This document shows, piece after piece, positions 1-4,990 of a stretch of 6,201 nucleotides of DNA (positions are counted from its first letter, which is position 1; the number at the start of each line of letters is the position of its first letter). The DNA is taken from NCBI GenBank assembly GCA_910586375.1, contig CAJUIE010000102.1:1-6201 (forward strand), written 5' to 3'. The notes below the pieces were generated by a model. It ran no database searches. It was not told where the DNA came from and saw only the letters and a program-made list of their open reading frames with translations. The translations under genes were made by a program, and so were the position numbers. The DNA comes from an uncultured Alistipes sp. (GTDB taxonomy: Bacteria; Bacteroidota; Bacteroidia; Bacteroidales; Rikenellaceae).

Positions 1-29
1 CGTATTCTAACCAGCTGAACTAACGCACC
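1..29 (-). tRNA. tRNA 5' half, probably tRNA-Asp, cut by window edge
   Basis: Read on the minus strand, the first 29 nt after position 29 have the layout of a tRNA 5' half. There is a 7-nt acceptor strand (GGTGCGT), U8-A9, then a D-stem GTTC that pairs with GAAT (one G-U pair) around a D-loop holding the invariant A14 and G18-G19, then the start of the anticodon stem. The anticodon and 3' half lie outside the window. The D-arm wording (AGTTCAG-TGGTTAGAATAC) resembles Bacteroidales tRNA-Asp(GTC) as I remember it, so the amino acid is an inference. It lies 57 nt beyond the rsmD stop codon and has its own promoter. Confidence 0.8.
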
Positions 30-47
30 GTTTGCTGATTGCGATTG

Positions 48-78
48 CAAAGGTAGTACAAATTTCGATAACTCCAAA
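48..78 (-). promoter_or_regulatory. Bacteroidetes-type promoter for the tRNA
   Basis: On the minus strand there is an exact TTTG (78-75), a 19-nt spacer and TACCTTTG (55-48), a perfect match to the Bacteroidetes primary sigma factor consensus TTTG / TAnnTTTG. Transcription would start about 10-14 nt before the mature tRNA end at position 29. The promoter lies immediately after the rsmD stop, so the tRNA need not depend on read-through from the rsmD operon. Confidence 0.8.
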
Positions 79-86
79 CAATTTTC

Positions 87-620
87 TTATTTTTTGAAGA
101 AAGAAAATTGCACACTTCCGTAACTCCTTAATTGCCAGAACTCCGGGCGCGAAGAAAAATCGGCTTTTTTTGAGTGCTCGAAGATGAATATTCCTCCGGG
201 ACGCAGCAGTTGGCCGTCAAGAACCTGGCCGACGACTCCTTCGCTGCCCTCCAGGTCGTAGGGAGCATCCGAAAAAATGAGGTCGAACTGCTTGCTGCAA
301 CTCTTCAGGTAGAGGAAGACATTGGCTTTGACCGGATAGAAGCTTTCGATGGCCAGCTGTGCCGCGGTTTGCCGGATGAAATTCCAATGTACGGGGTTGA
401 TCTCCACGGCCGTGACGCTTCGTGCGCCCCGCGAGGCAAATTCGTAGCTTATCGAACCCGTCCCGGCGAAGAGGTCCAGCACGTCGCACGCCCCGAAGTC
501 CACGATGTTGCCCAGGACGTTGAAGAGGTTCTCCTTGGCGAAGTCCGTCGTCGGGCGGGCCCGCAGGTTGCGGGGCGGTGTGATGGCTCGTCCCCGGTAT
601 TTACCGCTTATTATTCGCAT
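87..620 (-). CDS. rsmD: 16S rRNA (guanine966-N2)-methyltransferase RsmD
   Basis: This 177-residue protein has the length and order of motifs of RsmD, the SAM-dependent enzyme that makes m2G966 in 16S rRNA during small-subunit assembly. It opens with MRIISGKYRGR, followed by the RPTTDFAKENLFN block (residues 22-34) seen in RsmD. The SAM-binding loop DLFAGTGS is at 49-56, acidic E73 lies on the next strand, and the catalytic motif reads SDAPY at 117-121. The usual RsmD motif is D-P-P-F/Y, so A119 replaces the first proline here. The ATG at 620 overlaps the end of the upstream gene by 10 nt and has a GGAG 6 nt upstream, suggesting translational coupling. It is the last gene of the three-gene operon. 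I am confident of the family; the effect of the DAPY change is unknown. Confidence 0.95.
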   Translation of the reverse strand: MRIISGKYRGRAITPPRNLRARPTTDFAKENLFNVLGNIVDFGACDVLDLFAGTGSISYEFASRGARSVTAVEINPVHWNFIRQTAAQLAIESFYPVKANVFLYLKSCSKQFDLIFSDAPYDLEGSEGVVGQVLDGQLLRPGGIFIFEHSKKADFSSRPEFWQLRSYGSVQFSFFKK

Positions 621-1240
621 GTGGAGCTCCGGAAATAGCGGCCGAGGGTTTTACGCAGGGTGCGGCTGCGGTTGCCCGCAATCCGCAGGTCGAATTCCCG
701 CAGCGGGAACATCTGCTTTAGGCGTCCGATGAGGTAGAGCGGGTCGTCCTCCGTGTTGAGCGGAATCGCCTCGGCCAGCCGCAGCCCGCGGTCGTATACC
801 TTTATATATAGAATGTCGTCTGCCGCGCGGAGCCATACGCAGTAACGCTCCGCCCCCTGCGGTGTGTGGAGCAGTGGGGTAGTGTAGAGGATTTGCCCTT
901 CAGAGCCGAAGCGCTCTTCGAGTTGCTGGCGGCACTCCTGGCCGATGGCCATCACCGCCACGGCCTCTTCGTCCTCCCGCCGGGGGGTCCATACGGCCTG
1001 CTGGGTCGCCGTGCACGCCATGCCGGCCGCCGCAAGCAGCGCCTCCGCCTGGTCCGGATCGAACACTTCGACCGGCACTAACATCGTCTGCCACGTCCGC
1101 AGCTCCACCTCGACCATCTCTTCGGCCGTGGTGGCGCCCTCAGCCCCGATCACGGAAAAAGAGCGTCCATCCAACGACTGCTGAATGGACACCCTCTTCA
1201 CTGCGTGGGGGGCGTCAGTCCTCCCAGTTTCCTGCTTCAT
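611..1240 (-). CDS. DUF3822-type protein upstream of rsmD
   Basis: The 209-residue product matches my memory of the Bacteroidetes DUF3822 family, which is commonly found next to rsmD. A structure of one member has been described as an actin-like ATPase fold, but the function is not known. Visible features are a family-like N-terminal stretch SIQQSLDGRSFSV (18-30), the phrase VPVEVFDPDQAEALLAAAG in the first third, a central YTTPLLHTP and a C-terminal LKQMFPLREFDLRIAGN. I chose the ATG at 1240 because GGAGG sits 9 nt upstream. The same frame is open further upstream to 1306, but that part lies wholly inside the preceding gene. It overlaps the upstream gene by 26 nt and rsmD by 10 nt. It is somewhat shorter than the relatives I recall (about 250-280 residues). 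A role linked to rRNA methylation is suggested only by its position. Confidence 0.8.
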   Translation of the reverse strand: MKQETGRTDAPHAVKRVSIQQSLDGRSFSVIGAEGATTAEEMVEVELRTWQTMLVPVEVFDPDQAEALLAAAGMACTATQQAVWTPRREDEEAVAVMAIGQECRQQLEERFGSEGQILYTTPLLHTPQGAERYCVWLRAADDILYIKVYDRGLRLAEAIPLNTEDDPLYLIGRLKQMFPLREFDLRIAGNRSRTLRKTLGRYFRSSTCE

Positions 1241-1853
1241 TGTTTCCAGCCTCCATCGAGCCGAACTTGACTCCGGGGTAGCGGTTGAAGTTGTTTTTCT
1301 CGTCATCGACCAAGTTGACTACCTCCTGGTGGTAGGCTACCGTGTCGAGGAACATTTCGTAGCGTATGCGGCACTCCACAACGGGAATAACGACTTTCGA
1401 TTCGGTCGTTATGAGGCCGGCTTCCATGATGTATTGTGCCTGGTCGTTGGTTCCGGGGACGTAGCGGAGCTGCTCCACATCGGCGGGCGTCAGCACCTTG
1501 GGCGAAAAGATCGTGTCGATAACGGCGACTTTGAACTTCTCGATATTTTTCTTGCCGGACCTCTTGAGCTGTGCCATAGCTACCGAGTCGTCCTCGTCGA
1601 CGAGCTTGCGCTCCAGCTCGAGGGTGTCGTTGAGAATAAATGCCGTGAGGGTGTCGAAGCTGCCCGTAAAGCGCTGATACTTCGATTTGAAAGCTCGCTG
1701 GGCGGTTCGGATGTCCTTGATGCGGTCGATGACCTCGGCTTTTTTGGCCTTGAGGTCCTCTTCGAAGCGGATCGGGGTCGAGATCTGGATGTAGATGATG
1801 TAGATCAGCACCGCGATGACCAGAGCCAGAATGATCTGAAAGAATCTTTTCAT
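1215..1853 (-). CDS. Membrane-anchored conserved hypothetical protein
   Basis: I do not recognise a named family for this 212-residue protein, although similar proteins precede the DUF3822/rsmD pair in other Bacteroidales as far as I recall. A basic MKR start is followed by one hydrophobic segment (about residues 4-22), which would anchor the protein in the inner membrane with the rest outside the cytoplasm. Next comes a charged helical stretch (about 30-60, KAKKAEVIDRIKDIRTAQRAFKSKYQ) and the phrase FTGSFDTLTAFI. This layout recalls type II/IV pseudopilin-like proteins, but no prepilin cleavage site is visible, so I do not call it one. A lysine-rich stretch (about 97-110) and an acidic C-terminus ending NWED follow. 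The ATG at 1853 follows an AT-rich leader with no clear Shine-Dalgarno site, as is usual here. It is the first gene of the operon. Confidence 0.8.
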   Translation of the reverse strand: MKRFFQIILALVIAVLIYIIYIQISTPIRFEEDLKAKKAEVIDRIKDIRTAQRAFKSKYQRFTGSFDTLTAFILNDTLELERKLVDEDDSVAMAQLKRSGKKNIEKFKVAVIDTIFSPKVLTPADVEQLRYVPGTNDQAQYIMEAGLITTESKVVIPVVECRIRYEMFLDTVAYHQEVVNLVDDEKNNFNRYPGVKFGSMEAGNNEAGNWED

Positions 1854-1876
1854 TTTTTAAAACGAGTATTTGTTAT

Positions 1877-1884
1877 TAATTTTG
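1877..1884 (+). promoter_or_regulatory. Candidate -7 element for the helicase gene
   Basis: TAATTTTG fits the Bacteroidetes -7 consensus TAnnTTTG. The expected -33 site 20 nt upstream reads TTTT (1853-1856), three of four bases of TTTG. Transcription would start near 1890, giving a leader of about 14 nt before the ATG at 1904. The 50-bp gap between the two divergent genes is AT-rich. Confidence 0.5.
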
Positions 1885-1903
1885 TCGAAAATGAAATTTG
1901 GAG

Positions 1904-3316
1904 ATGCTCAGCACACATATCTCGACCCAAATTTACGCTAAAATTTGTTTCGAACCAACTCCCGGGCAAAAAAAAATCATAGAAAAGTTATCGGAATACC
2001 TTGCAGACTCCGATTTTACGAAGATTTTTATTTTGAACGGGTTCGCCGGGACGGGCAAGACCACGCTTGTTGCGGCACTTGTTGCGGCGCTCAAGGCGAT
2101 GGGTACCAAGCCTGTTCTGCTGGCTCCGACGGGGCGTGCGGCCAAGGTTCTGGCGCTCCACACCAGCGAGAAAGCCTTTACCATTCATAAACGCATTTAC
2201 CGCCAGCGCACCAATGCCGACTACGAGTCTAAATTCTCGCTGGGGCCCAATACGGAACGCGATGCGGTGTTTATCGTCGACGAGGCGTCGATGCTCTCCG
2301 ACAGCGGAGCGGACGGAACGCTTTTCGGTGGTTCGCTCCTGGGCGATCTGGTTCAGTACGTGCGCAACGGCAAGGGGTGCCGCCTGGTGCTTGTCGGTGA
2401 CAGTGCCCAGCTGCCGCCCGTGGGGGCCGATTCCAGCCCGGCGCTCGACCCCGCTGCGGTGGACCGTTACGGAGAGACGGTTTACGGTACCCTGGAGGAA
2501 GTGGTGCGCCAGCAGGCCGAGTCGGGCATCCTGTTCAATGCTACGCTGGTTCGCTGTATGCTTGGCGGGGGCCTGGTCGATATTCCGCGTTTGCGGATGG
2601 GTTTTCCCGATGTCGAGGCGGTCGGGGGCGGGGAGTTTCTGGAGAAGTTGCAGGACTGTTATAGTCTTTACGGGCGCGATGAGACGATCGTTATCACGCG
2701 GTCCAATAAGCGGGCCAATCGTTTCAACGAGGGGGTGCGACGCCATGTGCTGTGTGTCGAGGAGGAGATCGAGGGCGGAGACATGCTTATGGTCGTCAAG
2801 AACAACTATTATTTTCCCGAGCACACGAAGGATTGCCCCATGAACTTCATTGCCAATGGCGACATCGCGCGGTTGCGGCGCATTCGCCGTTTCGAGGAGT
2901 TTTATGGGTTTCGTTTTGCCGACGTGGTGCTGGAGTTCCCCGATTACGACAACGCGAGTATGGAGTGCAAGATCCTGCTTGACACACTCGCCTCGGAGTC
3001 GCCGTCTCTTACGCGGGAGGAGTCGTCGCGGCTTTTTTGCGAGGTCGAGAAGGATTATGCGGACATCCGGAGCAAGATCAGGCGGTTTCAGGAGATACGC
3101 GAAAATCCTCATTTCAACGCTTTGCAGGTGAAATTTGCTTATGCCGTGACGTGCCATAAGGCGCAGGGAGGACAGTGGCGTGCGGTTTTCGTCGACCGCT
3201 GTCTTTTCGGCGACGAAGCCATGACGCGCGACCTGTTGCGCTGGCTTTATACGGCCTTGACCCGCGCCACCGAGAAGCTCTATTTAGTCAACTTCGACGA
3301 GCAGTTTTTCGAGTAG
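1904..3316 (+). CDS. SF1B DNA helicase, RecD2/Dda-like
   Basis: This 470-residue protein carries the motifs of a superfamily 1B (5'-3') helicase in order. They are the Q-like EPTPGQ (17-22), Walker A GFAGTGKTT (46-54), motif Ia APTGRAAK (74-81) followed by TIHKRIYRQ (93-101), Walker B VDEASML (125-131), motif III GDSAQLPPVG (165-174), the UvrD_C_2-type CHKAQGGQW (417-425) and motif VI YTALTRAT (449-456). Length and layout match the compact AAA/RecD-like helicases of Bacteroidales rather than full RecD2 or RecBCD RecD. A role in replication or repair is likely, but the partner is unknown. I prefer the ATG at 1904 over an in-frame TTG at 1898; no strong ribosome-binding site favours either. It is transcribed divergently from the rsmD operon and appears to be a single-gene unit. 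Confidence 0.9.
   Translation: MLSTHISTQIYAKICFEPTPGQKKIIEKLSEYLADSDFTKIFILNGFAGTGKTTLVAALVAALKAMGTKPVLLAPTGRAAKVLALHTSEKAFTIHKRIYRQRTNADYESKFSLGPNTERDAVFIVDEASMLSDSGADGTLFGGSLLGDLVQYVRNGKGCRLVLVGDSAQLPPVGADSSPALDPAAVDRYGETVYGTLEEVVRQQAESGILFNATLVRCMLGGGLVDIPRLRMGFPDVEAVGGGEFLEKLQDCYSLYGRDETIVITRSNKRANRFNEGVRRHVLCVEEEIEGGDMLMVVKNNYYFPEHTKDCPMNFIANGDIARLRRIRRFEEFYGFRFADVVLEFPDYDNASMECKILLDTLASESPSLTREESSRLFCEVEKDYADIRSKIRRFQEIRENPHFNALQVKFAYAVTCHKAQGGQWRAVFVDRCLFGDEAMTRDLLRWLYTALTRATEKLYLVNFDEQFFE
1928..1959 (-). promoter_or_regulatory. Candidate promoter of the hypothetical-DUF3822-rsmD operon
   Basis: Reading the minus strand, GTTG (1959-1956, three of four bases of TTTG), a 20-nt spacer and TAAATTTG (1935-1928, exact TAnnTTTG) form a Bacteroidetes-type promoter. 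The transcript would begin near 1921 and carry a leader of about 65-70 nt before the ATG at 1853. The element lies inside the first codons of the oppositely oriented helicase gene, so the two divergent transcripts overlap at their 5' ends. Confidence 0.55.
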
Positions 3317-3355
3317 CCTCCTCCTGCCGTAGTCATTGCTCCTGCCCTCGCCCCT

Positions 3356-3385
3356 GTCATTCTGAGGCCTAAAGCCGAAGAATCT
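3356..3385. repeat. Short palindromic intergenic repeat (CATTCTGAGG...AAGAATCT type)
   Basis: This 30-nt segment folds as ATTCT (3359-3363) against AGAAT (3379-3383), with an inner GGC (3366-3368) / GCC (3374-3376). It matches, from memory, a short dispersed motif common between genes in gut bacterial genomes. It begins 40 nt after the helicase stop. It has no U-tract, so it is not a clear terminator. Confidence 0.6.
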
Positions 3386-3402
3386 GTATAGTGTCACCTT
3401 CC

Positions 3403-3548
3403 CGGCCTTTGGTCCGGATCGAGCCGCCGCCCCGGCCCGGCGGAGGCTTTTTTCGCAACGCTTTAGCGTTGTCTCTTCGGCGGCTTCACGCCTCTGGCGT
3501 GCCCCCCCCCGGCCGCCGAAGAGAAAATTTTCACGGGCTTCGGCTCTG
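3403..3548. repeat. GC-rich hairpin repeat, copy 1 (longest)
   Basis: This segment has a diverged second copy at 4868-4990 and a partial third at 3607-3690. It holds a chain of inverted repeats. CCGCCG (3424-3429) pairs with CGGCGG (3438-3443). CAACGCT (3456-3462) pairs with AGCGTTG (3465-3471). A perfect 13-bp outer stem (3472-3484 with 3512-3524) encloses a CACGCC/GGCGTG hairpin (3487-3501) and a run of nine C. It ends with AAAATTTTCACGGGCTTCGGCTCT. I read it as a non-coding dispersed element similar in style to REP/BIME repeats; the open frames across it show no protein family. Confidence 0.7.
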
Positions 3549-3606
3549 TTGTTGTTTCTCGCCGCGAAGATACGCCCCAAAAATAGCCATTCGTTGCCTT
3601 CTACAT
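3549..3606. other. Spacer between hairpin repeats 1 and 2, no gene
   Basis: I see no gene or RNA in this short stretch. It contains CGCCCCAAAAATAG, similar to GCCCGAAAATAG just before repeat copy 3 (4854-4865), so it may be the upstream flank of the repeat family with an insertion of about 18 nt before ATGTTTCG. This suggests that the repeat unit is longer than the cores listed. Confidence 0.4.
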
Positions 3607-3690
3607 GTTTCGACCTTAGGTCGATCGAGCCGCAGCCCCGCCCTGCGGAGGCTCGACACTTGGTGTCTTGCTCCGCTGGCTCCGGCTCTC
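3607..3690. repeat. GC-rich hairpin repeat, copy 2 (short form)
   Basis: It aligns with the start of copies 1 and 3 (GTTTCGACC..GGTCGATCGAGCCG) and ends in the same CGGCTCT border. Hairpins are CGACC/GGTCG (3611-3623), CCGCAG/CTGCGG with an outer GAGC/GCTC (3627-3654) and GACAC/GTGTC (3654-3666). The large 13-bp outer stem and C-run of copy 1 are absent. It directly abuts the stop codon of the FISUMP cassette at 3691. Confidence 0.65.
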
Positions 3691-3891
3691 TTATTCCTGC
3701 ACGCAGCGAACGGGGAAACCGGTCGCACGGTAGTAGCTGCTCTCGGGGTACACGTTGGAACTGTTGAAGAGCAAGTACGCCCCGCTCACGCCCGACGCCG
3801 AGTGAGGTGCACTGCTCCAGGCGTAACCGTCCGCGCCCACACCGTCCAGGCCGCCGGAATTGCTGGCGCGGTAACCCGAAGCGGTGACGAT
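3691..3891 (-). pseudogene. Orphan FISUMP C-terminal cassette A (DGR-like variable repeat)
   Basis: On the minus strand this encodes about 66 residues ending at TAA (3693-3691). It has the layout of the Fibrobacter succinogenes major paralogous (FISUMP, TIGR02145) C-terminus: ASGYR, SGGL, WSSAPHSAS, YLLF, YPES, then RATGFPVRCVQE. FISUMP domains occur in secreted or surface proteins of Bacteroidetes, and related C-type-lectin folds are targets of diversity-generating retroelements. There is no start codon or N-terminal gene body: upstream, after about 20 nt, lies the end of cassette B in another frame. The copy aligns without gaps to cassette B (offset 221 nt). Its last 30 coding nt and the 5 nt after the stop are identical to B. 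The remainder is gene debris or a silent cassette, not a working gene. Confidence 0.7.
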
Positions 3892-3911
3892 GTGTCTGCC
3901 CCGCCCCTCTC

Positions 3912-4112
3912 TTATTCCTGCACGCAGCGAACGGGGAAACCGAACGCACGGTGGCCGTTGCTTTCGGGGTGCACGGCGGATACGTGGAAGTATAAGTTCA
4001 TACCGACTACGGCTGATGCCGAGTTAGGCGAACTACTCCAGACGAAACCGCTCGTGCCCACATCGCCCAGGCCGCCGGAACCGCTGTAGCGGCAACCCGA
4101 AGCGGGGTAGAC
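3912..4112 (-). pseudogene. Orphan FISUMP C-terminal cassette B (DGR-like variable repeat)
   Basis: This is the second cassette, about 66 residues ending at TAA (3914-3912): VYPASGCR, SGGL, WSSSPNSAS, LYF, HPES, RAFGFPVRCVQE. Upstream on the minus strand the frame stays open only to a stop near 4164 and contains no ATG, so the N-terminal part of any FISUMP protein is missing. Compared with cassette A, changes concentrate at first and second positions of codons ending in C or T, giving many amino-acid swaps (for example C/Y, Y/A, G/N, F/T) while WSS, SGGL and GFPVRCVQE stay fixed. The AT-rich sequence upstream (4127-4155) belongs to the glycosylase promoter region. Function unknown; possibly a donor or relic of a variable repeat. 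Confidence 0.7.
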
Positions 4113-4130
4113 GGATACTCCCGCCCGGCA

Positions 4131-4178
4131 AAAAAATGAATAAATTCTTTTTTTGCTCTCGGCTTAATCGTATCTTTG
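4131..4178 (+). promoter_or_regulatory. Promoter-like segment, upstream copy of a duplicated block
   Basis: The segment contains AATAAATT, a T-rich tract ending TTTG (4152-4155), CTCGGCTTAATCG and an exact -7 element TATCTTTG (4171-4178). Almost the same block recurs 75 nt downstream immediately before the glycosylase gene (CTCGGCTTATTCGTATCTTTG). The best spacing to a TTTG is only 15 nt here, so it may be weaker than the downstream copy. If active it would add a leader of about 75 nt to the glycosylase mRNA. Confidence 0.45.
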
Positions 4179-4220
4179 ACTCCGTCTTAAATACTTCCGC
4201 CTCGGCAATGCTCAAATAAA

Positions 4221-4253
4221 TTTGGCATTGCGCTCGGCTTATTCGTATCTTTG
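4221..4253 (+). promoter_or_regulatory. Bacteroidetes-type promoter of the glycosylase gene
   Basis: TTTG (4221-4224), a 21-nt spacer and TATCTTTG (4246-4253) match the Bacteroidetes consensus. The -7 element ends 5 nt before the ATG at 4259, so transcription from here would start at or next to the start codon and the mRNA would be leaderless or nearly so. Confidence 0.65.
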
Positions 4254-4258
4254 TCCGA

Positions 4259-4849
4259 ATGAAACCGAACGATAATCCCGGCGAACGCCATCCTCTCGAA
4301 CCTTTCCTGCCCGAAAACGCCCGTCTGCTGATGCTGGGCAGTTTTCCGCCGCAGCGCCACCGCTGGTCGATGGAATTCTTCTATCCCAATCTTCAGAACG
4401 ACATGTGGCGCATCGTGGGGCTCCTGGCTGCGGGCGATAAGAACCATTTCCTGGAGCCCGAAGGCCGGCGTTTCGACCGCGCGCGCATCGAGACTTTCTG
4501 CCGCGAGCGGGGCATAGCCCTTTACGATACGGCAGTCGAGGTTATCCGGTTGAAAGATAACGCTTCGGACGCTTTTCTTCAGGTCGTACGAGAGGTCGAT
4601 CTTGCGTCCCTTCTGACGCGTATACCCCGGTGCTGCGACTTGGTTACGACCGGACAAAAGGCCACCGACACGTTGCGTGTTATGACCGGGAGCGCCGAGC
4701 CGCCGGTGGGTGGCTGTGTGGAGTTCGATTTTGCGGGGCGTCACATGCGCCTTTGGCGTATGCCCTCCTCCTCGCGGGCTTATCCTCGGCCTGTAGAGTG
4801 GAAAGCCGAATTTTATCGTAAGGTGTTTGCTTCTTGCGGGATCGTGTAG
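4259..4849 (+). CDS. UDG-superfamily DNA glycosylase (HDG/Mug-like)
   Basis: The 196-residue product belongs to the uracil-DNA glycosylase superfamily, whose members cut damaged or deaminated bases (uracil, hypoxanthine, mismatched T) from DNA to start base-excision repair. Motif 1 is MLGSFPPQ (25-32), followed by FFYPNLQNDMW (40-50); N44 or N47 is the likely catalytic-site asparagine. Late in the protein, RMPSSSRAYP (167-176) fits the second substrate loop and resembles the LPSTSP-type loop of hypoxanthine-DNA glycosylases (family 6). TTGQKATDT in the middle (about 129-137) is also typical of the Bacteroidales members I recall. The substrate cannot be fixed from sequence. The ATG at 4259 begins immediately after the promoter; no Shine-Dalgarno is possible if the message is leaderless. 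It sits convergent to mutS, with a hairpin repeat between them. Confidence 0.85.
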   Translation: MKPNDNPGERHPLEPFLPENARLLMLGSFPPQRHRWSMEFFYPNLQNDMWRIVGLLAAGDKNHFLEPEGRRFDRARIETFCRERGIALYDTAVEVIRLKDNASDAFLQVVREVDLASLLTRIPRCCDLVTTGQKATDTLRVMTGSAEPPVGGCVEFDFAGRHMRLWRMPSSSRAYPRPVEWKAEFYRKVFASCGIV

Positions 4850-4867
4850 CCTGGCCCGAAAATAGAT

Positions 4868-4990
4868 GTTTCGGCCTTTGGTCGATTGAGCCGTCGCCCC
4901 GCTCCGGTGGCTTTTTCGCAACGCTTTCGTGTCGTCTCTCTGGCCCCCCCCCGGCACGCCGAAGAGAAAATTTTCACGGGCTGCGGCTCT
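4868..4990. repeat. GC-rich hairpin repeat, copy 3
   Basis: It aligns with copy 1 from TTCGGCCTTTGGTC through the nine-C run to AAAATTTTCACGGGCT-CGGCTCT, but lacks about 25 nt that form the left arm of the 13-bp outer stem and the CACGCC/GGCGTG hairpin in copy 1. The first stem survives with two G-U pairs if read as RNA (GCCGTCG at 4890-4896 with CGGTGGC at 4905-4911). It lies between the convergent glycosylase and mutS genes. Confidence 0.65.

Noticed and set aside
1898..1903. TTG start giving two extra helicase residues
   Set aside because: The ATG two codons later is the simpler choice; neither has a decisive ribosome-binding site, so this remains a minor uncertainty.
1185..1982. 265-codon open frame on the plus strand
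   Set aside because: It runs antisense to the hypothetical gene and DUF3822 gene, has no recognisable motif, and its continuation overlaps the helicase start in another frame; a shadow frame in GC-rich DNA.
1988..3157. 389-codon open frame on the minus strand
   Set aside because: It is antisense to the helicase, whose motifs are complete on the plus strand; the minus translation is arginine- and leucine-rich without any family pattern.
3284..3949. 221-codon minus-strand and 232-codon plus-strand (3391-4089) open frames across the repeat region
   Set aside because: They read through hairpin repeats and through the FISUMP cassettes in the wrong frame (giving FAACRNKR in place of VRCVQE), so they are not genes.
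3691..4112. One of the cassettes being the DGR template repeat itself
   Set aside because: A template should carry A at the variable sites; both copies carry mixed bases there, so both look like variable repeats, and no reverse transcriptase is in the window.
4209..4220. Micro-ORF (ATG CTC AAA TAA) between the two promoter copies
   Set aside because: Three codons with no ribosome-binding site; it could be chance, and nothing supports a leader-peptide role.
4187..4957. 256-codon minus-strand open frame
   Set aside because: It is antisense to the glycosylase gene and shows no domain of its own.
3403..4990. CRISPR array or insertion sequence
   Set aside because: The repeats are few, long, irregularly spaced and diverged, with no uniform spacers; no transposase or terminal inverted repeats with target duplications are visible.
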